From positions 1 to 64,000 of the IMG/VR virus record IMGVR_UViG_3300047673_000158: 64,000 nucleotides of DNA; one strand, 5' to 3'. This document shows positions 29,541 to 38,394 of the stretch, in pieces; the first letter of the stretch is position 1; every line of letters starts with the position of its first letter. Made by a program: the position numbers and the translations under genes. The DNA is from a virus. The notes under the pieces were generated by a model that did no database searches, was not told where the DNA came from, and saw nothing but the letters and a program-made list of their open reading frames with translations.

Positions 29541-31574
29541 ATGAACCACCCATTCAGCAACCTGGATGCCGTAGTTGCAGCAGCCAGCCGCGCCGCGCAA
29601 AACCTAATTCCGCCCGCCGAAATGAAGCCCAGCGAGTGGGCGGAAAAGAATATCCGAATCCCAATCGGAAACGCAGTTCCGGGTCCAATCAATTTCGACA
29701 ATGCGCCATACCAAAGGGGCATGATTGATTGCGTAGTTGAGCCTGGCATTAAGCGCGTTACTTTTCAGACCGGCGCGCAATTAGGCAAGACCACTACACA
29801 ACAATGCATTACGGGCTACTTCATCGACCACGACCCGCGTTCGCAGATTTTCGTCATGCCAACGCAGAACGACGTGCAGACATTCCAGCAAACGAAATTG
29901 GTTCCAATGTTGGAAGCCAATCCGCGCATTACGCGAAAGCTGGCAAAGGCGCGCGGACGCGAAGGCGTCAACAATTCGAGAATGATTAGTTTTGTTGGCG
30001 GGTTCCTGATGTTTTCATGGGCAGGCAGCCCGCGCACCCTTCGCGGACGATCTGCGCCGATTACCCAAGCCGATGAAATCGACGGCATGGAAATGATTGA
30101 AGGCGAAGGCGATCCGCTGGAACTGCTGGACCAGCGCGCGGCCACTTTCGGCGACCTGGCGATTAACACGGCATCAAGCACGCCGACAATCAAGGGAATT
30201 TCGAGAATTGAAAAGCGCTTTCTGGCGGGCGATCAACGGCGTTATTTTGTTCCGTGCCCGGATTGCGACGAGCCGCAATATTTGAAGTGGACGCAGGTTT
30301 TTTGGGACGGCCGCGACGCGCCAGAAGCCGAACAACACCCGCACACCGCGCGCTATGTGTGTGAGCATTGCGGCAGCATGTGGAACGACGGCCAGCGCGT
30401 GGCGGCGATTCGAAACGCAGAGAAAAACGGTGGCGGCTGGAAGGCGGCGAATCCGTTCAAGGGCCACGCGTCATTTCATGCGCCGGAAATGCTTTCGACG
30501 TTCCGCAAGCTGGGCGACATTGTCCAGTCGTATTTGAATAAGCTGGCCGCTGGCGATTTGCAATCTTTCGTCAACGTTTCTTTGGGCGAATGTTTCGAGG
30601 AAACCGCCGAACAGGCCGACCCGGATTCACTCTGCGCGCGCCGGGAAGTGTACGCGGCGCAGGTGCCAATGCACGGCCTTTATCTGACGTGCGGCGTGGA
30701 CATGCAAACCGACCGGCTGGAAGTCGAAATAGTGGCCTGGGGGCTGTTCGAACAGTCATGGTCTGTCGCTTACCGCGTGCTGTACGGCGATCCGCTATCG
30801 GGCGACGTGTGGAACGACCTGGACGACCTGCTGGCCGAAGAATTCCAGCATGAAAGCGGCGCGCTGCTATCCATCCAGGCAACCACCGTGGACACGGGCG
30901 GCACGACGGGTTACACCCAGGCCGCCTATGAATACATTCGCGCCCGCCGCGCCCGAAAGATATTCGCTATCAAGGGCATTCCGGGCTGGGGTCGCGCCAT
31001 TGTCGAGAAGCCGCAGCGCAAGCAATCCGGCAAACACAGCCGGAAAGTCGATTTGTACCAGGTGGGCGTGGACGAAGCGAAGCTGGTTGTTATGCGCCGA
31101 CTTGCAATGAAGCGCGAAGGGCCGGGTTATTGCCACTTTCCGGCCGACGAAGACCACGGCGAAGACTATTTCAAGCAATTAACGGCTGAAAAGCTGAAAA
31201 CCCGCTTCGTGCGGGGCTTCCCGGTGCGCGAGTGGCACAAGGGCGACAAGGTGCGAAACGAGGCTTTGGACTGCCGCGTGTACGCCATGGCAGCCCTAAA
31301 AATCATGAATCCATCATTGCGCCAGCTTGCAAAACGGCTGATTTTGAACCCGGAAACGCAGACATGGGCGCCCGTGGCCGACAATCCGGCCGAAATCGCG
31401 CCGATTCAGCCCGAAAAGCCACGCCCACTGCCCAAACCGACGCCGAAGCCCGTTAAGGCGGCAGAAAACCCCGCCGTGGCTAAGGAACAAGCGCCCAGCG
31501 AAACTAGGCCCATTAAACGGGCGAAATCGCTAACCGCAGGCAGGCGCCGTGGGGGATTCGCCACCAACTGGTGA
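29541..31574 (+). CDS. Terminase large subunit (lambda GpA-like)
   Basis: 677 residues. Packaging motor: Walker A-like TGAQLGKTT (about 76-84), QADEID Walker B (about 174-180), a CxxC pair (CPDCDEPQY ... CEHCGSMW), and a nuclease region with VDTGGTTGYTQ. The C-terminal 70 residues are Pro/Lys-rich and carry the repeat that encodes ENPAV. Length and order match the lambda A family. Confidence 0.94.
   Translation: MNHPFSNLDAVVAAASRAAQNLIPPAEMKPSEWAEKNIRIPIGNAVPGPINFDNAPYQRGMIDCVVEPGIKRVTFQTGAQLGKTTTQQCITGYFIDHDPRSQIFVMPTQNDVQTFQQTKLVPMLEANPRITRKLAKARGREGVNNSRMISFVGGFLMFSWAGSPRTLRGRSAPITQADEIDGMEMIEGEGDPLELLDQRAATFGDLAINTASSTPTIKGISRIEKRFLAGDQRRYFVPCPDCDEPQYLKWTQVFWDGRDAPEAEQHPHTARYVCEHCGSMWNDGQRVAAIRNAEKNGGGWKAANPFKGHASFHAPEMLSTFRKLGDIVQSYLNKLAAGDLQSFVNVSLGECFEETAEQADPDSLCARREVYAAQVPMHGLYLTCGVDMQTDRLEVEIVAWGLFEQSWSVAYRVLYGDPLSGDVWNDLDDLLAEEFQHESGALLSIQATTVDTGGTTGYTQAAYEYIRARRARKIFAIKGIPGWGRAIVEKPQRKQSGKHSRKVDLYQVGVDEAKLVVMRRLAMKREGPGYCHFPADEDHGEDYFKQLTAEKLKTRFVRGFPVREWHKGDKVRNEALDCRVYAMAALKIMNPSLRQLAKRLILNPETQTWAPVADNPAEIAPIQPEKPRPLPKPTPKPVKAAENPAVAKEQAPSETRPIKRAKSLTAGRRRGGFATNW
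31464..31479. repeat. Late-region 14-mer AAACCCCGCCGTGG, copy 1
   Basis: GAAAACCCCGCCGTGG inside the terminase tail; the same string occurs at 34215, and its 14-mer at 38009 and 43304. Confidence 0.75.
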
Positions 31575-31578
31575 CGTA

Positions 31579-32109
31579 ATGCAGGGGCAATTTCCGAACA
31601 GCATCCGTGCTGGCGTGACGTTTTCGCGCACCGTGTGCCTGAAACAGTACCAAGCGCCCCTGTGGGCGCTTTCTGTGCTGCTGCGCGGACCAAAGGCTAT
31701 TGATTTTTCCAGCGCGCCTTCGGGCAGTGACCACCTTCTGACGGTGGACGCCGCGACCACGGCGACGTGGCCCGCCGGGGATTACGTTTTTTCCATGCGC
31801 GCCGTGTCGAGCGGCACCGTAATGGAAGTCGAATCCGGGCTGGTGACGGTTCAGCCCGACATTGCCGCGATGGCTGACGGCACCGACACCCGCGTGCACG
31901 CCCAGCGTGTCCTGGATGCCGTCGAAGCGGTGCTGGAGAAGCGCGCAACGCAGGATCAAATGCGCTACGCCATCAATAACCGCGAGTTGTGGCGCACGCC
32001 CATTGCCGACCTGATGGCCCTGCGGAATTTCTACAAAAGCGAACTGCGCCGCATGAAGGCCGCCCAGCGTGGCCGCCTGTTTGGCGACCAGGTAAAGGTG
32101 ATTCTCTAA
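31579..32109 (+). CDS. Head protein, putative connector with gpW-like C-terminus
   Basis: 176 residues from ATG at 31579 (an in-frame GTG at 31549 overlaps the terminase). The N-terminal half is beta-rich (TVDAATTATWPAGDYVFSMR). The C-terminal QMRYAINNRELWRTPIADLM and LRNFYKSELRRMKAAQRGR resemble lambda gpW-type head-completion helices. The stop overlaps the portal start (TAATG). Role inferred. Confidence 0.65.
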   Translation: MQGQFPNSIRAGVTFSRTVCLKQYQAPLWALSVLLRGPKAIDFSSAPSGSDHLLTVDAATTATWPAGDYVFSMRAVSSGTVMEVESGLVTVQPDIAAMADGTDTRVHAQRVLDAVEAVLEKRATQDQMRYAINNRELWRTPIADLMALRNFYKSELRRMKAAQRGRLFGDQVKVIL

Positions 32110-33689
32110 TGGGAATGTTCGATTTCATTCGCTCGCGTGGGCTGATGCCCGCCCGCGCCGTCGAAATGCCGTCCACCACGCCACCTTCGCGCCCGGCGCG
32201 CGCCCTTCGCGCTGCTGGCCGCGCGATCCGTTCCGCGATGCAGTTCAATGCTGCGGGCTTTGACCGTTTAAACGCAACATGGACCGGCACGGCGCTGCCC
32301 GCTGACTGGATCATTACGAGGAACTATCGCCCACTTGTCGCGCGTTCGCGCGAACAGGCGATGAACAACGACTATGCGCGGGCGTTCCTGCGCATGTGTA
32401 GCCAGAACATCGTGGGGCCGAAAGGCATAACCATGAAAGCCGCTTTCCAGAAAGCGGACGGCAGCCACGACGCTGACACCAGCCGGGCGCTGAAGGCCGC
32501 ATGGGAACAGTGGGGCCACAAAAGCACGGCTGACGTGGCGGGCAAAAAGTCGTGGCGCGCTATCCAGCGCTTGCTGGTTAAAAGCGCGGTGCAGGACGGT
32601 GAATTTTTCCTGCGCATCGTGACGGGCAAAGACGCCGGAAAGTGGGGTTTCGCGGTGCAGGTGATCGACCCGCTGCGGGTGCCTGTCGATTACAACGTGG
32701 ACCGCTACAACCAAAGCAACTTCATTCGCCACGGCATCGAATTTACCCGCTTCGGCCGCCCGGTGGCCTACCACCTTTCGACGGTGGACGACGGCGAAGC
32801 CGAATATGAGTATGCGGGCGTCGGTTACACGACCGTACCGGCCGACCAGATGGTGCACGGCTTCCTGGAAGACATGGTGGGCCAGAAGCGCGGACTGCCC
32901 TGGATGGCCACGGCGCTGTTTCGTATGCGGAATATGGGCGCATTCGAAGACGCGGCAATCATCAACGCCCGTGTCGGCGCGTCAAAAATGGGCTTCGTCC
33001 AGTGGAAGGAAGGGCAGGCGCCTGAATTTGAAGACGGCGACGACCCGACGAGCCTGGAATTCGACGCTGAACCGGGCTCATTCAACGTGCTGCCAGAAGG
33101 CGCGGAAATGAAGGAATGGCTGCCGCAATACCCCAGCGGCGAGTTCCTTCCCGTGTTCAAAACTCTGCTGCGCGGCGCAAGCGCTGGCTTTGGTGTTTCG
33201 TATAACAACCTGGCCAGCGACCTGGAAGGCGTCAATTTTTCGAGTATCCGCCAGGGCACGCTGGACGAACGCGAACACTGGAAAGAGTTGCAGGAATGGC
33301 TTATTGAAGACGCCATTCAGCCGGTGCAGGAAGCGTGGCTGCGCTATTCGCTGCTGAAAGGGCGAATCAAGGTTAAAGGAAAGCCGCTTTCACCTGCGCT
33401 TCTGGACGAACTGCAAGGCGCGATTAGCTGGCAGCCGCGCCGCTGGCAGTGGATCGACCCAACGGCCGACGTAGCCGCCGCCGTGGAGTCGAAAAACAAC
33501 CTGCTAACCAGCGCCGGGCGAATCATCCGTGAATGGGGCGGCGACCCTGACGAAATCTTTGCAGACATTGCCGCAGACATTAAGGCGATGGAAGCCGCTG
33601 GCATTGACGAGAAATACATTCTGGCATCCATGGGCCAGGCGCTTGCGCCGCCGCCCGTGGCGTCAGAAGGCAGCCACCCGAACAGCTAA
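32109..33689 (+). CDS. Portal protein (lambda gpB-like)
   Basis: 526 residues. Family landmarks: NDYARAFLRMCSQNIVGPKG, KSWRAIQRLLVKSAVQDGEF, GFLEDMVGQKRGLPWMATAL, GVSYNNLASDLEGVNFSSIR. Forms the dodecameric ring at the packaging vertex. Two exact GAAAG-CCG-CTTTC motifs (32435, 33380) and one CGTTTAAACG (32265) lie within the gene. Confidence 0.94.
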   Translation: MGMFDFIRSRGLMPARAVEMPSTTPPSRPARALRAAGRAIRSAMQFNAAGFDRLNATWTGTALPADWIITRNYRPLVARSREQAMNNDYARAFLRMCSQNIVGPKGITMKAAFQKADGSHDADTSRALKAAWEQWGHKSTADVAGKKSWRAIQRLLVKSAVQDGEFFLRIVTGKDAGKWGFAVQVIDPLRVPVDYNVDRYNQSNFIRHGIEFTRFGRPVAYHLSTVDDGEAEYEYAGVGYTTVPADQMVHGFLEDMVGQKRGLPWMATALFRMRNMGAFEDAAIINARVGASKMGFVQWKEGQAPEFEDGDDPTSLEFDAEPGSFNVLPEGAEMKEWLPQYPSGEFLPVFKTLLRGASAGFGVSYNNLASDLEGVNFSSIRQGTLDEREHWKELQEWLIEDAIQPVQEAWLRYSLLKGRIKVKGKPLSPALLDELQGAISWQPRRWQWIDPTADVAAAVESKNNLLTSAGRIIREWGGDPDEIFADIAADIKAMEAAGIDEKYILASMGQALAPPPVASEGSHPNS

Positions 33690-33695
33690 GACACC

Positions 33696-35624
33696 ATGAC
33701 GACACCGACGACAAAAGAGCCGATTTCCCTGCGCGAAATTAACAGCCGTGGCGTGCACCTGCGCACGGCCGAAGTGGGCGCGATTGACGTAGAGGCGCGC
33801 ACCGTCGAACTGGCGTTCAGTTCGGAAATCGAAGTGCCGCGCTGGTGGGGCGTTGAGATTCTTTCGCACGCCGAAGGGGCCGCCGACCTGTCGCGCCTGA
33901 ATAACGGCGGTGCACTTCTGATGGACCACGACCGCACCGACCAGGTGGGCGTGATCGAGTCCGCGCGAATCGACGGCGACAAGCGCGGCCGGGCTGTCGT
34001 TCGTTTCGGGCGCGGCGTGCGAGCCAGCGAAGTGTTCCAGGACGTTATCGACAAAATCCGCACGCACGTTTCCGTGGGTTACACCATTGACGCGTACATG
34101 CTGACCGAGGAACGCGAAGGCGAGCCCGTGTACACCGTCACATCCTGGATGCCGATGGAAATTTCTTTCGTGAGCATTCCGGCCGACGATTCCGTGGGCG
34201 TAGGGCGTTCGGCAGAAAACCCCGCCGTGGAAACACCCGTGGCAGCGCCGCAAAATCCAAACGTGCCCGAAAAGGGCAATGAAATCCAGAACGCAAACAT
34301 TACAGGAATCCGAAGCATGCCGGAACCGACACAGGAAACGCAAACCATCGACGCCGACGCACAGCGCCGCGCCGGTGCTGATGCCGAGCGCGCCCGCGTT
34401 CGGGACATTATCGCGGCTGGCACCCAATACGGTGCCGACGAACTGGCACGTGAATTCGTGTCGAACGGCAAAGGCATGGACGAGTTCCGCGCCGCGCTTC
34501 TGACGCACGTCGAACAGCGCCAATCGCGCCCGCTTGCCGAGCAAACGCTGGACGCCAGCGTGGGCCTGTCGGCAGAAGACGCGCGTAAGTTTTCGTTCAT
34601 GAAGGCAATCCGCGCACTGGCGAATCCGACCGACCGCAAGGCGCAGAAGGAAGCCGGTTTCGAAATCGAAGCTGGCCGCGCTGCCGCCGAAAAGCTGGGC
34701 AAGGAAGCGCAGGGCATCATGGTGCCGCCTGAAGTGCTGGGCCGCTCACTGATCGAGTCGCGCAATTTCAACGCAGGCCAGAACGGACAGACCGGCGCAG
34801 GCAGCACGGGCGGCGCATCCATCGCCACCGAACTGATGGCGAGCGCGTTTATCGACTTGCTGCGCAACGCAACCACCATCATGCAATTGGGCCGACCGAT
34901 TGGCGGCCTGGTCGGCAACGTGGACATTCCGCGCAAAACTGCCCGCTCGCAAGGCTACTGGATCGGTGAAGGCGACGACGCGCCAGAAGGCGAAATGGAC
35001 CTGGGCCAAATCGCACTGTCTCCCAAGACGGTTGCGGCCTATTCGGACATTACCCGCCGCTTGATGATGCAATCGAGCCTGGACGTTGAAGCGCTGGTGC
35101 GCGCCGATCTGGCCGAAGCGCTGGGCCTGGCGATCGACTACGCCGGTTACTACGGTTCGGGCACGGCACACCAGCCGAAGGGCATTTCGAACTACACGGG
35201 CATTTCCGCCGTTCCGTTCGCTGCGGCCAATCCGTCGTATTCGGAAATCGTTTCGATGGAAACCGCGATTGCGTCGAAAAACGCGGCCGTGGCAAACATG
35301 GCTTACGTCGTCAACGCGACCACCAAGGGCGGCGCAAAGACCACGCAGAAATTCCCTGGCACGCCGACCGGCGCCACCCTGTGGGAACAGGGCGACACCA
35401 TGAACGGCTACCAGACGCGCGTGACGAACCAGCTTGCTGGCGATGACGTGTTTTTCGGCAACTTTGCCGACCTGATTATTGCCATGTGGGGCGGCCTTGA
35501 CCTGACGGTGGACACCATGTCCCTGTCGAAGTCGGGCGGAACCCGCATCGTGGTTTTCCAGGATGTCGATTTCGCACTGCGTCGCGTCGAATCGTTCGCT
35601 GTCGGTCGCCATACCGGCGCGTAA
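33696..35624 (+). CDS. Prohead protease fused to HK97-fold major capsid protein
   Basis: 642 residues. About 1-170: S78-type prohead protease (LMDHDRTDQVGVIESARIDG, THVSVGYTIDAYM, MEISFVSIPADDSVGVGR). About 200-310: Gln/Glu/Ala-rich scaffold-like delta region. About 340-642: HK97 capsid (PIGGLVGNVDIPRKTARSQG, WIGEGDDAPEGEM, SPKTVAAYSDITRRLMMQSS). One polypeptide thus carries protease, scaffold and shell. The protease part should cut itself off during maturation. A strong terminator follows. Confidence 0.92.
   Translation: MTTPTTKEPISLREINSRGVHLRTAEVGAIDVEARTVELAFSSEIEVPRWWGVEILSHAEGAADLSRLNNGGALLMDHDRTDQVGVIESARIDGDKRGRAVVRFGRGVRASEVFQDVIDKIRTHVSVGYTIDAYMLTEEREGEPVYTVTSWMPMEISFVSIPADDSVGVGRSAENPAVETPVAAPQNPNVPEKGNEIQNANITGIRSMPEPTQETQTIDADAQRRAGADAERARVRDIIAAGTQYGADELAREFVSNGKGMDEFRAALLTHVEQRQSRPLAEQTLDASVGLSAEDARKFSFMKAIRALANPTDRKAQKEAGFEIEAGRAAAEKLGKEAQGIMVPPEVLGRSLIESRNFNAGQNGQTGAGSTGGASIATELMASAFIDLLRNATTIMQLGRPIGGLVGNVDIPRKTARSQGYWIGEGDDAPEGEMDLGQIALSPKTVAAYSDITRRLMMQSSLDVEALVRADLAEALGLAIDYAGYYGSGTAHQPKGISNYTGISAVPFAAANPSYSEIVSMETAIASKNAAVANMAYVVNATTKGGAKTTQKFPGTPTGATLWEQGDTMNGYQTRVTNQLAGDDVFFGNFADLIIAMWGGLDLTVDTMSLSKSGGTRIVVFQDVDFALRRVESFAVGRHTGA
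34215..34230. repeat. Late-region 14-mer AAACCCCGCCGTGG, copy 2
   Basis: GAAAACCCCGCCGTGG in the protease-scaffold linker, encoding ENPAV as in the terminase tail. Confidence 0.75.
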
Positions 35625-35638
35625 CAGTTAAGGCAGTA

Positions 35639-35696
35639 AGCGGCATAGGCTGCCGCTACTGAGACACGGAACGGGCAGCGAAGCGCTGCCCGTTTT
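35639..35696 (+). terminator. Hairpin plus rho-independent terminator after the capsid gene
   Basis: AGCGGCA-taggc-TGCCGCT (35639-35657) and then AACGGGCAGCG-aag-CGCTGCCCGTT (35670-35694) with TTTTC. It separates high capsid expression from the genes downstream. Confidence 0.85.
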
Positions 35697-35715
35697 CACA
35701 TCAAAATGGAGAATT

Positions 35716-35728
35716 GAAAGTGGCTTTC
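35716..35728. repeat. Dispersed inverted repeat GAAAG-TGG-CTTTC over a start codon
   Basis: Exact copy that contains the likely GTG start (35720) of the next gene. Confidence 0.85.
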
Positions 35729-35908
35729 GAACGCGGGGAAGTGCTGGAAGTGCTGAAGCCGTTTTTTGTGGACGGCGAAATGGTTATGCCGGGTGATCGG
35801 GTGGAATTGCTGCGCGCCGACGCCATGCACCTGAAATCACGCGGCATGGTGGTGGCAGAAGGCACCCAGCGGGCCGCCAAGTCGCCCGCCAAGGGCAAGG
35901 CAGCCTGA
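35720..35908 (+). CDS. Small head protein of unknown function
   Basis: 62 residues from GTG at 35720 (GGAG 8 bases upstream; TTG at 35714 is possible). FERGEVLEVLKPFFVDGEMV ... PGDRVELLRADAMHL, then an Ala/Lys-rich end. Small proteins at this spot, after capsid and before head-tail joining, are usually head accessory factors. TGATG junction with the next gene. Confidence 0.65.
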   Translation: MAFERGEVLEVLKPFFVDGEMVMPGDRVELLRADAMHLKSRGMVVAEGTQRAAKSPAKGKAA

Positions 35909-36225
35909 TGCCAGCGCATCCCGCCTGGGACGTTCTGGACGACTTTCTGGACCCGGACGACTTCGCCAGCCAGGCAACAATCACGCTGGGCGACGGCAGC
36001 GTGGTAATTGCCATGGGCGTGCTGGATGAACCGGGGCAGACCATTGGCGTGGGCACGGCCGAAATGGACACCACGCGGCCGATTTTCACGTGCAAGTTTG
36101 TGGACGTGGCAGCCGTTCGGCGCGGCAATTTTGTGGCTATCGAGGGAAAGCCTTACGAAGTCCACAAAAGCCCGCACGCCCTGGGTGACGGCATGGCCCT
36201 GCTGTACCTGGAGCCGTCGTTATGA
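35908..36225 (+). CDS. Head-tail joining protein (lambda gpFII-like position)
   Basis: 105 residues. MGVLDEPGQTIGVGTAEMDT ... RPIFTC and AAVRRGNFVAIEGKPYEVHK give the small beta barrel pattern of gpFII-type connectors that bridge head and tail. Overlaps the next gene by four bases. Confidence 0.75.
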   Translation: MPAHPAWDVLDDFLDPDDFASQATITLGDGSVVIAMGVLDEPGQTIGVGTAEMDTTRPIFTCKFVDVAAVRRGNFVAIEGKPYEVHKSPHALGDGMALLYLEPSL

Positions 36226-36800
36226 ACGGCACGCAGTGGATAGGAATAAGTGAAATCGGCTTTGATCGTATCGAAGCCTTCTTGTCGGCAACGCCTAAGC
36301 AGGTGGACCAGGCCATTGCATCAACGTGCGTAAAAATGGCGCGGTGGCTAACCACAAAGTCTGTCCGCGAACTGGCGAGGCATCTGAATTTGCCGCAGAA
36401 GGAGGTACGCCGCCGCCTGCGCACGTTCCGCATGCATGCGGTGGACAAGCGCCGCTATATACGCGTGTGGTACGGGCTGGACCCTATCGGTGCGATCCAC
36501 CTTGGTGCAAAGGATCAAAGGGCGCCTGGCGGCGGGGTGGCAGCCTACGGCGGGCGTTTTTTTAAGGGCGCCTTTATCGCCAAGGGCCGGGCAGGCAACG
36601 GCAACGCGTCGGAGTCAAACCGGCAAGTGTTCGAACGCGTGGGACGCGCCCGGCTGAAAATCAAAAAAGTTACGGTGGCGCTATCCGACCCGGCGCAAAC
36701 CTACATTGAAGACCACCTGCTAGGCGGCCACGCCTTCACAGACCAGTTTTACAAAACATTCGAACATGAACTGACATGGCGACAGCAACGCTCCCAATAG
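36222..36800 (+). CDS. Minor tail protein Z-like (GPZ)
   Basis: 192 residues. Pattern of the lambda gpZ family: ATPKQVDQAIASTCVKMARW, LARHLNLPQKEVRRRLRTFR, then a beta-rich middle and LIKKVTVALSD-type end. It acts at the head-tail interface or tail tip during tail completion. The start is coupled to the joining protein; the 3' end overlaps the next gene by 25 bases. Confidence 0.78.
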   Translation: MNGTQWIGISEIGFDRIEAFLSATPKQVDQAIASTCVKMARWLTTKSVRELARHLNLPQKEVRRRLRTFRMHAVDKRRYIRVWYGLDPIGAIHLGAKDQRAPGGGVAAYGGRFFKGAFIAKGRAGNGNASESNRQVFERVGRARLKIKKVTVALSDPAQTYIEDHLLGGHAFTDQFYKTFEHELTWRQQRSQ

Positions 36801-37342
36801 TCCAGATTTCTGGCGTTAAAGCCGCCATCGTGGCTGCGATCCAGGCGACATTCCCCGATTTTAAAGCGGTGGTATTTGACCGCGAGGAAACCGACCGCGA
36901 GGCGCTGGAAGCCGACGAACTGCCGGGCATCCTGCTGGACATTACCGAATTCGAAGAGGAACCCGATTGCGACCGCTCAAACGGGCTTGTCCCGATGCGT
37001 GGCCGCTTCGAAGCGCGCGTGGTGGTCGGATTCAAGACGACGCAGGCGAAGACCGCAGCGCAGGCCGCAGCCATGACCCTGGCCGCATGGCTGCGCCTGA
37101 AACGGTTCAATTCAGATTCGTGCTGGACTGAAGCGGCGCACGTGATTGGCGCATATCGCGACGAGTTCCACCCGATGGCCGACCGCTATGTGGTGTGGCG
37201 TGTCGAGTGGGCGCAGGTAATCCAGTTCGGCACGGACATTTACGCAGAAGGCGACCTGCCGACGCCGAACCCGTCTTACAGCTTTGCGCCGGATATTGGC
37301 ACGGGCCACGAAGCTGATTACACGCCGCTGGTGCCGCAATGA
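36776..37342 (+). CDS. Tail completion / terminator-type protein
   Basis: 188 residues. VKAAIVAAIQATFPDFKAVV and LPGILLDITEFEEEPD, then RFEARVVVGFKTTQ and a beta-rich C-terminus, similar in outline to tail terminator proteins (lambda gpU/P2 gpR class). Position between gpZ-like and gpV supports a tail-completion role. Exact family not certain. Confidence 0.6.
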   Translation: MATATLPIVQISGVKAAIVAAIQATFPDFKAVVFDREETDREALEADELPGILLDITEFEEEPDCDRSNGLVPMRGRFEARVVVGFKTTQAKTAAQAAAMTLAAWLRLKRFNSDSCWTEAAHVIGAYRDEFHPMADRYVVWRVEWAQVIQFGTDIYAEGDLPTPNPSYSFAPDIGTGHEADYTPLVPQ

Positions 37343-38010
37343 GCGCCCAGGACATTGGCGAACTGCAACGGCAGATTTCGCAGCTAATCCGCATTGGCAC
37401 GGTGGTATCCGTTACCGGCGACATGGCCACGGTGGAAATTGGCGGGGTGGAGTCGGACCCGATGCAGTGGGCGGTGCAGCGCGCCGGGCCAGATGCCGAA
37501 TGGTGGGCGCCGGAACCGGGCGAACAGGTGGTGATCCTGACGCCTTACGGCGACGTGGCGCAGGCCATCATTCTGTTTTCGCTGTATCAGGACCTGTACG
37601 CGGCGCCCGCGAACGATCCGAACGTGCATCGGGTTTCGTACAAAGACGGAACCGTGATCCAGCACGACCGCAGCGCGAAGGCTTACAGCGTCAACGTGCC
37701 TGCTGGCGGCAGCATTTCGCTGACCGTGGGCAGCACGTCGCTGGTTCTGGTGGACGGCAAGGCGACGCTTACCGCGCAGCAGTTCGAACACGTAGGCGAA
37801 CAGGCGACATTCGACGGCGCGGCCACCATCAAAAAGCTGCTGTCGTGGCTGTCCGGGGTATCCGGTGCGGCTGGCGCGAGCGGCGGAACGAACGCGATTA
37901 ACGGCGGCGTAAATGTCGTCAATGGCGACGTGGTGGTGGATGGCATCGGAGTTAAGTCTCACCACCACAACGAACACGACGGCCCGCCGACAAGCGACGC
38001 GCAAGCCTAA
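37339..38010 (+). CDS. V: Baseplate assembly protein / spike (P2 gpV-like)
   Basis: 223 residues. OB-fold start (RIGTVVSVTGDMATVEIGGV), WWAPEPGEQVVILTPYGD, then a repetitive beta-helix part and a C-terminal GVKSHHHNEHD histidine cluster, as in P2 gpV spikes that bind a metal at the tip. It pierces the outer membrane. Confidence 0.92.
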   Translation: MSAQDIGELQRQISQLIRIGTVVSVTGDMATVEIGGVESDPMQWAVQRAGPDAEWWAPEPGEQVVILTPYGDVAQAIILFSLYQDLYAAPANDPNVHRVSYKDGTVIQHDRSAKAYSVNVPAGGSISLTVGSTSLVLVDGKATLTAQQFEHVGEQATFDGAATIKKLLSWLSGVSGAAGASGGTNAINGGVNVVNGDVVVDGIGVKSHHHNEHDGPPTSDAQA

Positions 38011-38022
38011 ACCCCGCCGTGG
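38009..38022. repeat. Late-region 14-mer AAACCCCGCCGTGG, copy 3
   Basis: Noncoding copy in the 45-bp gap between gpV and gpW, continuing AACGGGA; the copy at 43304 continues AACGG. Confidence 0.75.
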
Positions 38023-38055
38023 AACGGGACACTGGCCACGGCCAGAATCCCGTTC

Positions 38056-38394
38056 ATGAACGGAACCGACGCGACCACTGGAAAGCCGCTTTCAGGCGTT
38101 GAACACCTGCGGCAATCCATAACCGACATTCTCACGACGCCAATAGGCAGCCGTGTGATGCGTCGCGACTACGGCAGCAAGCTGTTCAGCCTGGTTGATG
38201 CCCCAATGAATCTTTACACCGTGTCGCGCGTCTATGCCGCCACGGCGGCCGCGATTCGCAAGTGGGAGCCGCGCTTTAAGGTTACTCGCGTAAGCCTTTC
38301 CAGCGCCGAACCGGGCGCAATCGCGCTGGACATTTCCGGCAATTACCTGCCTGACGGGCAGCCCGTAAAAATCGACGGCATAAAGGTTTCGTAA
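38056..38394 (+). CDS. W: Baseplate wedge protein (P2 gpW, T4 gp25-like)
   Basis: 112 residues. HLRQSITDILTTPIGSRVMR, then RDYGSKLFSLVDAP is the gp25/gpW signature. GAAAG-CCG-CTTTC (38081) lies in its first codons. Overlaps gpJ by one base. Confidence 0.93.
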   Translation: MNGTDATTGKPLSGVEHLRQSITDILTTPIGSRVMRRDYGSKLFSLVDAPMNLYTVSRVYAATAAAIRKWEPRFKVTRVSLSSAEPGAIALDISGNYLPDGQPVKIDGIKVS

